The notes under the pieces: generated by a model
What the model saw: the letters and a program-made list of their open reading frames with translations, nothing else
The model's database searches: none
Told to the model about the DNA's origin: nothing
Program-made: the position numbers and the translations under genes
Shown: positions 29,717-38,578 of the stretch, piece by piece
How positions within the stretch are numbered: the first letter of the stretch is position 1
Layout of the letters: each line of letters begins with the position of its first letter
NCBI GenBank assembly: GCA_937142855.1
Contig: CAKZQZ010000053.1
Coordinates: forward strand, 21,835-85,834
Source of the DNA: an uncultured Alphaproteobacteria bacterium
GTDB taxonomy: Bacteria > Pseudomonadota > Alphaproteobacteria > Puniceispirillales > Marisalimonadaceae
DNA: 64,000 nucleotides
Direction: 5' to 3'

Positions 29717-31207
29717 TTAATTAGATACCATCTTCTGTAACCTTGATGCTCTTCTTCTTTGAGCACTTGATGGAATTTTAAGCATATCCCTATACTTAGC
29801 TACTGTTCTTCTGGCCACATTCATTCCATCTTTATTCAAAATTCTAGCTAATTTATCGTCACTAAGAGGTTTGTTAGATATCTCTGAAGATATCAAGCTT
29901 TTTATGGTTTCTCTTACAGCTGAAGCCGCATGCATTTCAGAATTTTCTGAACTAGAAATAGACGCTGAAAAAAATTGTTTTAGTGGGAATACTCCCCACT
30001 CTGTTAACATAAGTTTACTATTAGTCACCCTGGACACTGTGCTTTCATGCATTCCAATTGCGTCCGAAATATCCTTCAATATCATTGGTTTCATATGATT
30101 AAGCCCATGCCTAAAAAAACCTACTTGTTTTCTAACTATTTCAGATGATACTTTTAATATAGTTTTATTTCTCTGTTCTACTGCTTTTTTAAGCCAACGT
30201 GCTTCACCTATTTTTTCAAAAGTAAAATTATTGGCTTTCTCATCTAATTTATATTTTTCAATTTCATTTATATATTCTTCATCAATTGAAACAGTTGGTA
30301 AAGTTGATCCGTTCAAATCAATTCTCCAACCTTTTTCTGATCTCTTGACAATTATATCTGGTTGATCAACTAAAATTTTTTCTTGTGAAAAATTTTCGGC
30401 AGGTTTTGGGTTCAAAGTTTTAATAACTTTTATCATTTCAAATAAAGAATTTTCTGAAACTTTGCATAGCTTGCTAATTTGTTTAAACTTTCCCGAAGGT
30501 AAATGCGGTAGGTTATCTAATAGAATATTATAATGTTCATTAAAAAGGTTTTTATCAATTAATTGTAGTTTTAAACATTCAGATAAATTTTCAGAAAATA
30601 TACCAACAGGTTCTAATCTTTTTAATCTATCTAATATTTGCGAAATTTTTTGTTCATTAATATTTAAATCCTTTTCAATCTCACTTTTAGAATGCGTAAA
30701 CCAACCGCTTGGATGCAAATAATCAATCATGGCTATCGCAATGGACTTATTATCCTTTTCACTAAATTCAATATTAATTTGATTTACAAGACTTTCTTTA
30801 AGAGAGATTTTATTTTCTAGCGTTTTCTCAATTACTTCACCAGCAGATACATTATTACCAGTTCTTAGTATTTCTTTGTCATATAGTTTTTTATTTTCTT
30901 GGTTATTATTTGATGACAAATGTGAATCAAAAGTATTTTGCATATCTAATTCACTATTCTTTTTTAAAGGATCTGAGGTGTTATTCATATTTTGATATAC
31001 GTCAGGACTTTCAGTTCCTTTGTTTGTATTATTTATTTCCAAGTATTCCTTTTGATCTTGAATAAAAGGGTTTTCTAATTGCGCTTTTTCAACAAACTCA
31101 GCTAATTCTAAATTAGTCAACTGCAATAATTTTATTGCCTGTTGCAATTGAGGTGTCATAATTAAAGACTGGTTTTGTTTGATTTTAAGCTGTTGACCCA
31201 ATTTCAT
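29717..31207 (-). CDS. rpoN: RNA polymerase sigma-54 factor
   Basis: RpoN directs RNA polymerase to -24/-12 promoters and needs an AAA+ activator to open them. Region I starts LGQQLKIKQNQSLIMTPQLQ, rich in Gln/Leu. An acidic region II follows, then the core-binding domain, the helix-turn-helix (ISDAIGMHESTVSRVTNSK) and the RpoN box ARRTVAKYRDMLKIPSS near the C-terminus, so it is complete. ATG 31207 is preferred over 31219 because GGAG lies seven bases before it. The usual neighbours (lptB upstream, hpf downstream) are absent; instead it sits among genes with sigma-54-type promoters. Confidence 0.97.
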   Translation of the reverse strand: MKLGQQLKIKQNQSLIMTPQLQQAIKLLQLTNLELAEFVEKAQLENPFIQDQKEYLEINNTNKGTESPDVYQNMNNTSDPLKKNSELDMQNTFDSHLSSNNNQENKKLYDKEILRTGNNVSAGEVIEKTLENKISLKESLVNQINIEFSEKDNKSIAIAMIDYLHPSGWFTHSKSEIEKDLNINEQKISQILDRLKRLEPVGIFSENLSECLKLQLIDKNLFNEHYNILLDNLPHLPSGKFKQISKLCKVSENSLFEMIKVIKTLNPKPAENFSQEKILVDQPDIIVKRSEKGWRIDLNGSTLPTVSIDEEYINEIEKYKLDEKANNFTFEKIGEARWLKKAVEQRNKTILKVSSEIVRKQVGFFRHGLNHMKPMILKDISDAIGMHESTVSRVTNSKLMLTEWGVFPLKQFFSASISSSENSEMHAASAVRETIKSLISSEISNKPLSDDKLARILNKDGMNVARRTVAKYRDMLKIPSSAQRRRASRLQKMVSN

Positions 31208-31491
31208 TTTAATCTCCATAAAGTAAATTTGTTACTTAACGATCAAAGGAAAACAGTAAAATTAAAACAAATCAAAATCTTAATTTGACGAATAAATAAA
31301 ACAAAAAAATGACTGATGTAATATTCAAATTCAAAAAATAAAACGAATAAAAACAGTTACTTATATAATTTATAGAAAAAAGACACTTTTTAGTTTATAA
31401 ATTTTATTTTTTATATATAAAAAAGAAGAGTCAATTATTTGGCAAAATAACAACTGATTTATTTTACTGAGATAAAATTAAAACTTTGATT

Positions 31492-31719
31492 ATGCCTAAT
31501 GAACCAAATACGAAACCAAAATGCAAAAATTGCCAGATAATTCGTATTTTCTTACTAAGTGTCGCTTTTATTATACTATTAAGCCTAATACAAAGTGACA
31601 AATTACATTATCTTAAAATAATTACTCCATATAATGCTGCTTTTTTAATAATATTCTTAGGGTTAATTATGTTTTGTATAAAATTATTAAAATATTTGGC
31701 AGAAAAGAAAAAAAATTAG
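31492..31719 (+). CDS. Small two-helix membrane protein, unknown
   Basis: This 75-residue protein has a short N-terminus with a CKNC pair (KCKNCQIIR), two hydrophobic segments (about residues 17-35 and 47-66) and a lysine-rich end (EKKKN). I recognise no family. ATG 31492 is used; a TTG two codons upstream is an alternative. It converges on the DUF1566 gene with a 2-base gap. A partial -24 element (TGGCA at 31440-31444) lies upstream, but the matching -12 is AC rather than GC. Confidence 0.55.
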   Translation: MPNEPNTKPKCKNCQIIRIFLLSVAFIILLSLIQSDKLHYLKIITPYNAAFLIIFLGLIMFCIKLLKYLAEKKKN

Positions 31720-31721
31720 AA

Positions 31722-32216
31722 CTATCTATCTCGAACCAACCTTACATAATTAGGGATAAATTCAGGAAACCTTCCAAACGTATGTCCTGTGAAAAAGTTA
31801 ACTGTCCACATAAATTTGGGCTGCCAAGCATTTATTTCATTTGTCCAAAATGAATCAGCAGGAGTGTTAGGAAAAAGTTTTGTATCAATTTTAACAGCGC
31901 CACATGATTTACAGACAATTCGTTCTAACTCTTTCCTATTAGGCAAACGCCACTTTCCTCCTAGTTGTTCACTAGCTTGTTCAATGGCAAATTTTATTTG
32001 TTTATATTTCAATTTTAAAGGTGTACCTACACAAGTTTTATCTTGCCATACCATTCCAACTGGGCACGTTAACCATTCAATTTTTTGTCCAAGGTCAATA
32101 ACATAATGTCCCCTAGTGATAAAATTACTAGCCCAAACATTGTTGAAATTCGAATAAATTAATAATAGTATAATTATAGCTTTAACACTAATTAGTGGTA
32201 TTTTGAAAAATAACAT
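31722..32216 (-). CDS. Secreted DUF1566-domain protein
   Basis: The protein has a signal peptide (about residues 1-29, ending NNVWA) and a DUF1566 (Lcl-like) domain. Recognisable blocks are GMVWQDKTCVG, KWRLPNRKELERIV, FPNTPADSFWTNE, WTVNFFTGHT and the C-terminal YVRLVRD. The function of DUF1566 is not well defined; such domains occur in exported and surface proteins. Four cysteines suggest disulfides. AGAGG precedes the ATG. A sigma-54-type promoter facing this gene shares its -12 GC with the pomA promoter. Confidence 0.8.
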   Translation of the reverse strand: MLFFKIPLISVKAIIILLLIYSNFNNVWASNFITRGHYVIDLGQKIEWLTCPVGMVWQDKTCVGTPLKLKYKQIKFAIEQASEQLGGKWRLPNRKELERIVCKSCGAVKIDTKLFPNTPADSFWTNEINAWQPKFMWTVNFFTGHTFGRFPEFIPNYVRLVRDR

Positions 32217-32249
32217 AAAACCTCTGTGTTTTTTTATAAATTCTTATTT

Positions 32250-32265
32250 TGGTCTTATTCTTGCA
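32250..32265 (+). promoter_or_regulatory. Sigma-54-type promoter of the pomAB operon
   Basis: TGGTCTTATTCTTGCA has the GG-N10-GC spacing and a perfect TTGCA -12 block. The expected start is near 32275, giving a leader of about 38 bases to pomA. Sigma-54 control of flagellar genes is well known in other bacteria. Confidence 0.62.
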
Positions 32266-32277
32266 GTAATTGTGCCT
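32262..32277 (-). promoter_or_regulatory. Sigma-54-type promoter of the DUF1566 gene
   Basis: Read leftward this is AGGCACAATTACTGCA: GGCAC is perfect, and the GG-N10-GC spacing is exact. It uses the same central GC (32263-32264) as the pomA promoter. The predicted start near 32251 leaves about 34 bases before the ATG. Confidence 0.5.
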
Positions 32278-32312
32278 AATATCACTATTTTATACATAAA
32301 AAAGGCAAAAAA

Positions 32313-33077
32313 ATGGATATAGCATCTTTAATTGGACTAATAGGTACTCTAGGAATGATAGCTGGGGCCATGGTTTCTTCAGGAGGCATTGGAGCCTTTA
32401 TAGACACACCATCAATGTTGATTGTTATCGGGGGAACATTCTTTGCAGTTATGTACCGATCAACCTTGCCAATGTTCTTAGCCTCATTTGGTGCTATGGT
32501 CAAAGTTTTCATGCCTGGAGCAAAAAAACATGATGAATTAATTACTAGACTTACTGAACTAGCGGGAATTGCAAGGAAAGATGGAATGATGGCGTTAGAA
32601 GGCCAAGAAGTTCCTGATAAATTTTTTGAAAAAGGTTTGCAAATGCTTGTTGATGGAGCTGATGAATCTAAATTAACAGATCAATTAAACAGAGAATTAA
32701 AAGCTATGAAAGTTAGGCACGAAAATATGACAGGAGTTTTCCAAGCTTGGGTTGATTTAGCGCCAGCCATGGGAATGATTGGAACACTTATTGGGCTTGT
32801 TGCAATGTTGGGTAATATGGCTGACCCAAAGGCTATTGGTCCTGCTATGGCTGTTGCGTTATTAACAACCTTGTATGGTGCTATGATAGCTAACTGTATA
32901 TTTATGCCAATTGTAACAAAATTGGAGGGCTATTCGGCGCATGAAGTGCTTTATAGAGAAATGGTTGTTATGGGCCTAAAATTTATCTCTAGAGGAGAAA
33001 GTCCAAGAAATATTACTGATCAGTTAGTTGCAAACTTACCACCAAAAATCCAAGCCCAAATTGAAGAAGCTGCATAA
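32313..33077 (+). CDS. pomA: Flagellar stator protein PomA/MotA
   Basis: This is the four-helix stator subunit of the flagellar motor. It has two N-terminal hydrophobic segments, a cytoplasmic loop of about 90 residues with charged residues that face the rotor (RKDGMMALEGQEVP), and two more helices with the signature DLAPAMGMIGTLIGLVAML and ALLTTLYGAMIANC. The N-terminal segment and the DLAPAMGMIGTLIGL block look like sodium-type PomA rather than E. coli MotA. The length is 254 residues. It is first of three cotranscribed genes; no other flagellar genes are in the window. Confidence 0.92.
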   Translation: MDIASLIGLIGTLGMIAGAMVSSGGIGAFIDTPSMLIVIGGTFFAVMYRSTLPMFLASFGAMVKVFMPGAKKHDELITRLTELAGIARKDGMMALEGQEVPDKFFEKGLQMLVDGADESKLTDQLNRELKAMKVRHENMTGVFQAWVDLAPAMGMIGTLIGLVAMLGNMADPKAIGPAMAVALLTTLYGAMIANCIFMPIVTKLEGYSAHEVLYREMVVMGLKFISRGESPRNITDQLVANLPPKIQAQIEEAA

Positions 33078-33101
33078 TTTTTTAGTAACTAGGGGTTAAA
33101 A

Positions 33102-34277
33102 ATGGCTGAAGCTCAAGTAGTAGAAGAACAAGAAGAAGAAGAATGTCCCAAATGCCCACCAGCAGGAGCACCTGCTTGGATGGCTACATTTGCCGATATG
33201 GCCACCTTATTAATGGCATTTTTTGTTCTAATCTTATCTTTCGCAGAATTTAATGTTCCAAAGTTTAAACAAATAAGTGGTAGTTTAAAAAATGCTTTTG
33301 GCGTTCAAAAAGTTGTTCCGGTAGTTGAACAACCAAAAGGTACTACAGTATTATCATTAAATTTTAGTCCATCACCTGCTCCTTCAGTCACAAAAAATCT
33401 CAGACAACAAACTTCAGATTCAGAGCAAAAAAACTTAGATCTAAAATCTGAAATTGATGAAGGTGATAGTGCTAAAAGTAATTCAAAAGAAGTTATGGAT
33501 GCAAAGGAATTAAGCGAACAAATAAAATCTGAAGTTTCCTCAGAAGACGTTAAAGTTGAAACAGTAAACGACAAAGTTTTAGTTAGCTTAAACACAGAAA
33601 ACAAAACAGCAGACGAAATTTCTAATTTAATAAAAGATACTGTTGATGCTGTTGAAAATGCTAGAGAAAGTACAGGCGCTAATGAGACAGACGTTCTTAT
33701 TGGTGGGATAGATAAAGACATTAAATCTATGGCTTCTGCAGAAATAGAAAATAAATCATTAAAAGAACAAATGAATAACCTAGAAAAGCAGAATTCCAAT
33801 GATAAAAAGGATTTACAGGAAAAGACAAAAAAAGCTGAATTTAGTGAAGATCAACTAAAAGTCGCTCTTAAACAAGAAATTGGTAAAGGTTTGGCTGAAG
33901 TTCAAAGAGAAAAAGATAGAGTTATAGTAACAGTTGGATCAGCAGGAGCTTTTAGTTCTGGATCTGCAAGGCTTACAAAGCAAGCAAGAGCCATAATGCA
34001 AAAAATAGCTAAAGTTAGTGGCAAAGGTGCAGGCCAGGTTAATGTTTCTGGACATACAGATAACGTACCACTAATTTTTGGAGGTCAATATAGAGATAAT
34101 TGGGATCTTGCCGCTGCTAGAGCATCAAGCGTTGTTCAAGAGCTAGCAAAAGCAAACACTATACCTTCTGAAAAGTTAAAAGCTATTAGTTTTGGAGAAA
34201 CCAAACCCATAGAACAAAATGACACACGTGACGGTAGAGAAAAAAATAGACGAATTGAAATTGAAATCAAATATTGA
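33102..34277 (+). CDS. pomB: Flagellar stator protein PomB/MotB
   Basis: PomB is the stator subunit that carries the ion-binding aspartate and anchors to peptidoglycan. The N-terminus has a CPKCPP motif, the plug-proximal membrane helix starts PAWMATFADMATLLMAFF with Asp32 as the predicted ion site, and the C-terminal OmpA-like domain (from about residue 275) shows VSGHTDNVPL and NRRIEIE. A long acidic, coiled-coil linker (residues 95-255) is larger than in typical MotB, making 391 residues. The FADMATLLMAFFVLILSFAE helix resembles sodium-type PomB. It starts 24 bases after pomA. Confidence 0.92.
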   Translation: MAEAQVVEEQEEEECPKCPPAGAPAWMATFADMATLLMAFFVLILSFAEFNVPKFKQISGSLKNAFGVQKVVPVVEQPKGTTVLSLNFSPSPAPSVTKNLRQQTSDSEQKNLDLKSEIDEGDSAKSNSKEVMDAKELSEQIKSEVSSEDVKVETVNDKVLVSLNTENKTADEISNLIKDTVDAVENARESTGANETDVLIGGIDKDIKSMASAEIENKSLKEQMNNLEKQNSNDKKDLQEKTKKAEFSEDQLKVALKQEIGKGLAEVQREKDRVIVTVGSAGAFSSGSARLTKQARAIMQKIAKVSGKGAGQVNVSGHTDNVPLIFGGQYRDNWDLAAARASSVVQELAKANTIPSEKLKAISFGETKPIEQNDTRDGREKNRRIEIEIKY

Positions 34278-34295
34278 TAATATTAATTAAAGTTT

Positions 34296-35069
34296 ATGGT
34301 AGCAAATATGGAAGATGGAAATAATAACTTAAACAATACAGAAGGATATTCACCTGAAGCTATTTCAAATTTTGAATTAGCCATTGAAGAATTTGCAGAA
34401 TCCCTTTTAGCTATAAAATCTGAAGACGCTAATATAGCTGTTTTTAGGAGCCTTCAAATTATAATGAATGGTCGTAAAAGAAGAATAGGTGATTTAGGAA
34501 ACGTAGAATCTCCCGATGATCCGATGAAAATTCAGTTAATGATTTATAATAAAGAGCATGTTCAAGAAGTTTGTGATTTTATTAGAGAAAGTGGCTTCCC
34601 TGCAAAAAATGAGGAAGGATCTCAGTTTATTCACATTAGAGTTCCTAAGCCATCAAGAATGCAATTAGAAGAAATAGGAGATGACATAGGTAGACGAACA
34701 AATTCAGTTTGTACTAGGCTAACAAAAATGAAAACTAATACAGGACTTAGAATTAGAGCTGCTATGGAAAAAGAATTTATTGACCAACGAATTGCTAATT
34801 TAGCGACAAAGCGAATTAATGATAATTTAGATAGATGTACCCAAGAAGTTCGCATTATTGGTCTGATGAAGAGAAAAAAAATTCTTGGTAGTTTTTTTAA
34901 GACAGTTGAAAGAGATGACAATGACTTACTAAAAATTATAAATAAAAGAGTTAAATTAGAGCAAAGAAGAATTGAAAATCAGAACCAAATGAAAATACAA
35001 ACAGAGGCGTTAGCAAAGCAACAAGAAGAAACAAAAGAAATAATCCACGAGGGTGTTGTTGCTAGTTAA
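34296..35069 (+). CDS. Ribosome recycling factor-like protein of the stator operon
   Basis: By eye this 257-residue protein resembles ribosome recycling factor between about residues 30 and 170. A helix is followed by a strand region aligned to the RRF hinge domain (GDLGNVESPD, PMKIQLMIYN), a helix ending ESGF, the signature-like IHIRVPKPS at 112-120 and a long basic helix with RRTNSVCTRLTKMKTNTG. The RRF counterparts are the 'ASVTVED', 'LKINVFD' and 'DIRVPLPPLTEE' blocks. Key RRF arginine positions are not clearly kept, and the C-terminus (Gln/Glu-rich coiled coil) is extra. It follows pomB by 18 bases, so a motor-linked role in place of recycling is plausible. The family call is an inference. 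Confidence 0.55.
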   Translation: MVANMEDGNNNLNNTEGYSPEAISNFELAIEEFAESLLAIKSEDANIAVFRSLQIIMNGRKRRIGDLGNVESPDDPMKIQLMIYNKEHVQEVCDFIRESGFPAKNEEGSQFIHIRVPKPSRMQLEEIGDDIGRRTNSVCTRLTKMKTNTGLRIRAAMEKEFIDQRIANLATKRINDNLDRCTQEVRIIGLMKRKKILGSFFKTVERDDNDLLKIINKRVKLEQRRIENQNQMKIQTEALAKQQEETKEIIHEGVVAS

Positions 35070-35090
35070 ACATTTTTTAATCTATTTTGA

Positions 35091-36446
35091 TTAAGTTTCT
35101 ATGTATGGATTTTTTCCTTTTCGGGCCATAAGCCTCAAAGGCAAACCAAATAATCCAAAGCTTTCCATTAATGATGAAATTAAAAATCTTTTATAACTAG
35201 TAGGCAAATTTTCTGGACTAGACATGAAGATTGCAAAAGTTGGGGGTCTAATATTAACCTGGGTAATATACCTTATGCTATTCTTTCTTCCTTTATAAAG
35301 AGGTGGTGGGTTACTTTCTATAATTGGAGTTAACCATCTATTTAATTTACCCGTTGAAATTCTAAAATTTAACTTTTTCTCAACTTCTAAAATCATGTCT
35401 AGTAAGCTTTCTATTCCATGACCATAAAGTCCAGACATGAAAACAACTGGAATTTTTTTTATTTGAGAAAGAGAAATTTGTAATTGATGATAAATCATGT
35501 CTTTTACTTTAGTTTTATTATCAACTTTATCCCACATATTTGCAGCGATTATTAACCCTCTTCCCTCACCTGCTATCATTCTTGCAATAGTTAAATCTTG
35601 CTTATCTAAACCTTTTGTTCCATCAACAAGTAAAACACATACATTACTATATTTTACTGTTTTTAGAGTATCACTAACCATTTCTATTTCTAATGGTTTG
35701 ACTATTTTTGATTTTTTTCTAAGACCTGCAGTATCAACAATACAAATAGATCTATCTTTATAAGACCATAAAATTTCAATAGAGTCTCTTGTAACTCCAG
35801 CTTCAGAACCAGTTACCAACCTATTTTGACCAATAATATTATTTACTAAAGTAGATTTGCCTGTATTCGGGCGACCTATAAACCCAACTCTTACTGGAGT
35901 AAGTTTTGCTTCTTTGTTAACATCATCTTTTTTATTTGAAAAATTTATTTCATCTTTTTCTAAATTCATCCTTAATACATCATAAAGGTCTGATAACCCT
36001 TCACCATGTTCTGCAGAAAATGGAATTATACTACTAAAACCAAGAGACGCGCTTTCACTTAAACCTACAAGTCCTGCAGAACCTTCACTTTTATTCAGTA
36101 AAAGTATAACTGGTTTATTAAGTTTTATTAATTTTTTAGAAAAAGTTTTCTCCACAGGGAGCACACCTGCCCTAGCATCAATAACAAATATTATAATATC
36201 TGAATCTTCAATAGCTAATTCAGTTTGATGTCTAATCTCAGTATCAGTCTTACCAGCAAGAGTTTCATCTATTCCAGCAGTATCTATTAAAGTAAAATTG
36301 AGATCAACAAGTGATGCTTGACCATATTTTCTATCCCTAGTAACTCCAGGAATATTATTAACTATTGCTTTGTTTAAACGAACTAAGCGGTTGAACAAAG
36401 TTGATTTTCCAACATTTGGTCTTCCAACTAAAGCAATTTTTAACAT
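35091..36446 (-). CDS. der: Ribosome-associated GTPase Der (EngA)
   Basis: Der is a double-GTPase needed for 50S subunit assembly. The first G domain starts with GRPNVGKST (residues 8-16) and has DTAGI; the second starts with GRPNTGKST and has DTAGLRKKSK and NMWDKVD. A C-terminal KH-like domain follows (PPTFAIFMSSPENLP). The length of 451 residues is standard. It is the third gene of yfgM-bamB-der, a widely conserved order. It converges on the stator operon. Confidence 0.97.
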   Translation of the reverse strand: MLKIALVGRPNVGKSTLFNRLVRLNKAIVNNIPGVTRDRKYGQASLVDLNFTLIDTAGIDETLAGKTDTEIRHQTELAIEDSDIIIFVIDARAGVLPVEKTFSKKLIKLNKPVILLLNKSEGSAGLVGLSESASLGFSSIIPFSAEHGEGLSDLYDVLRMNLEKDEINFSNKKDDVNKEAKLTPVRVGFIGRPNTGKSTLVNNIIGQNRLVTGSEAGVTRDSIEILWSYKDRSICIVDTAGLRKKSKIVKPLEIEMVSDTLKTVKYSNVCVLLVDGTKGLDKQDLTIARMIAGEGRGLIIAANMWDKVDNKTKVKDMIYHQLQISLSQIKKIPVVFMSGLYGHGIESLLDMILEVEKKLNFRISTGKLNRWLTPIIESNPPPLYKGRKNSIRYITQVNIRPPTFAIFMSSPENLPTSYKRFLISSLMESFGLFGLPLRLMARKGKNPYIET

Positions 36447-36473
36447 TTTTAGCCCTGAAATATTAAATTTAGC

Positions 36474-37784
36474 TTATTCATAAGCTATTAATTTACCATT
36501 TACAGTAAGAAAAAGAACTTTCTTTTCTGCTGGCATAGGAGAAGTTGCTAATCTTCCAACTTTAATAGAGTCTTTTTCTTCACCTGTATTTGCATCAATA
36601 ATCATAATTCTACCATTCTGATTTGAAAATAAGATATGGGAATTAACAAGGGTAGGCCCTTTATATAAAGCTAACTCCTTTTCGGCAAAATAAGAGTCCT
36701 CGTTAAGATATTTAGGAAATTGATTTTTCCATCTTAAATTGCCAGTTTTAGTATCTACAGCTACTAAAAGCCCCATATTACCATTTATAAAAAGACTTTC
36801 TCCAGAAAAAGATGGAGTTTCAAACCCACCTACAGGAATATTCCATAGCTCTTCACCTGTATTAATATTAAATGCTGCTGTAACACCAGATTGCGAAACT
36901 ATATAACCTACTTTATTGTCATAAATAGGGTTAGCAATTATGTCTCCTGAATGAAATAGTTTTGGTAATTGTTTATTAGATGAGATGTTTTCTGTCCATA
37001 AAACTTCACCTTTATCTTTAGAAATAACAAAGAAAGACCCACCCGTTCCTGGGATAATAATTTTGTCATCTGCCAAAATTGGTCTTGCACTTGTATATAT
37101 AGAATCAGGATCATTCCCTAAAAAGGTAGACCACTTAACTTTTCCATTTTCATTATTTATAGAATAAAAGTTACCTTCAAAATCACTTAAGAACAATGAG
37201 TTTTCTGATACTGTAATACCTCCCCTAAAGGGAAGATTAGTTTTATTACTCCATATTTTAGTACCATTAGCTTCATTGAATGCTACTAATTCATCAAATC
37301 CATTGTGCAAATATAAAATAATATTTTTGTCCTGAGATAATCTCGCAGATAACGAAGGGGTTCCAATAACCGTATTTTCTAATTCTTCGAAAACTGTTTT
37401 CTGCCAGATAACTTTTCCTGAACTACCGTTGATTTTAAATAATGTGCCTTTATTATTTAAAATATAAACATTTGATAAAATGAATATGGGTTTAGGTAAC
37501 AACGGGTTTTCATCATTAATTTCTTGATTAGTGTTAATTTCCCATAATTTTTTTAAAGGAAAATTTATTATAGCATTTGATGACTGATAATCTTCAGGGT
37601 TATAAATATTTTTAATATTTGTAACGGCTGCTAGTTGTGAATTATTTTTATCTTTTTCATCCACAAAATTAAAACTTACAGAGTTCTCATAAACAGAAAC
37701 ATATTTAGTAGTGTCTATTTCCTTATCAGAGGAACATCCTAAAAGAAGAGATAAAATAATAATGGGAAAAATTTTACTTTGCAT
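36474..37784 (-). CDS. bamB: Outer membrane assembly lipoprotein BamB
   Basis: BamB is the beta-propeller lipoprotein of the BAM complex that inserts outer-membrane beta-barrels. A lipoprotein signal (MQSKIFPIIILSLLLGCSS) places Cys17 as the lipidated residue. PQQ-type propeller blades follow (GSSGKVIWQK, NGTKIWSNK, NGKVKWSTFL, TGEELWNIPV, TGNLRWKNQF). The start is taken at ATG 37784, which puts the lipobox at a normal distance; the longer TTG frame at 37805 would not. It overlaps the stop of yfgM. Confidence 0.93.
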   Translation of the reverse strand: MQSKIFPIIILSLLLGCSSDKEIDTTKYVSVYENSVSFNFVDEKDKNNSQLAAVTNIKNIYNPEDYQSSNAIINFPLKKLWEINTNQEINDENPLLPKPIFILSNVYILNNKGTLFKINGSSGKVIWQKTVFEELENTVIGTPSLSARLSQDKNIILYLHNGFDELVAFNEANGTKIWSNKTNLPFRGGITVSENSLFLSDFEGNFYSINNENGKVKWSTFLGNDPDSIYTSARPILADDKIIIPGTGGSFFVISKDKGEVLWTENISSNKQLPKLFHSGDIIANPIYDNKVGYIVSQSGVTAAFNINTGEELWNIPVGGFETPSFSGESLFINGNMGLLVAVDTKTGNLRWKNQFPKYLNEDSYFAEKELALYKGPTLVNSHILFSNQNGRIMIIDANTGEEKDSIKVGRLATSPMPAEKKVLFLTVNGKLIAYE

Positions 37785-38424
37785 TTGAATTATAAACTTT
37801 ATCAATTAAATCAAGTCTATTTTTTTGTTCAAAGGTGATATCGGTTCTTTTCAATAATTTTGAAATAGATAGTTTTGCTTCATCTATTTTATTAAATCTT
37901 ATCAAAAGCATAATTTCTAATTCAGCTGCTAATAATTGTAATTTGCTAGGACTATTTAAAATTGGGTCTAAGATTTTTTTTTGTATTTCAAAAGAACTAA
38001 CATTATCTTTCATAACACTGAGTAAGCGAGCTAAATCTCTGTAATATACATCAATATTCTGATTTTCGTATATGGATTTATAATTTAAAATCATTTCATC
38101 AACTTTGCCAATTTTAAAATTAGCTTCCGCAATACCAAAAAGAGAAAGAGTTTTATACCCTTGGTGTGCTTGATCAACATTTTTAGAAAAAATTTCTATA
38201 CTTGATAAAAACTCTTTTTTTTCTAATTTTTCAATTCCAGAAAAAAACTGTGATGAACTAACTTCTATTTTTTCAAGCCTCCACTTGTCGTAAAAAAAAT
38301 AGCCTAGTACAGATATAAAAAGTATAAAAGCAACAGAAATGATATATTTAGAATATTTATTCCAAATCTGCTTAAGCTGATCTTGCTTGAGTTCTTCAGA
38401 AACTTCGTCAAAAATATCAGCCAT
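37774..38424 (-). CDS. YfgM-like tetratricopeptide membrane protein
   Basis: YfgM-type proteins are single-pass inner-membrane proteins with a periplasmic tetratricopeptide domain, implicated in chaperone and BAM-related trafficking. There is a cytoplasmic N-terminus with EVSEELKQDQLKQIWNKY, one membrane helix (about residues 27-47), and helical repeats to the end. The length is 216 residues. It is first in yfgM-bamB-der. Sequence identity to the E. coli protein seems low, so the call rests on layout and gene order. Confidence 0.85.
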   Translation of the reverse strand: MADIFDEVSEELKQDQLKQIWNKYSKYIISVAFILFISVLGYFFYDKWRLEKIEVSSSQFFSGIEKLEKKEFLSSIEIFSKNVDQAHQGYKTLSLFGIAEANFKIGKVDEMILNYKSIYENQNIDVYYRDLARLLSVMKDNVSSFEIQKKILDPILNSPSKLQLLAAELEIMLLIRFNKIDEAKLSISKLLKRTDITFEQKNRLDLIDKVYNSNAK

Positions 38425-38578
38425 TTAATAACCCATTTAACATAATAAAAGTTGAAAATTTTTTTGTATTCAAGATAATCATATACTATTAAAATAGTAT
38501 AATTCAAAGTTAAAAGAATATTGGTGATATGATAATACGCAATAAAAACATATTAAATTTGAAGAAAATTAAAAAATT

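Noticed and set aside
31440..31455. Possible sigma-54 promoter before the two-helix membrane protein (TGGCA -24 element)
   Set aside because: The -24 half is perfect, but the base pair at the -12 position is AC, not GC, so the defining GG-N10-GC rule fails.
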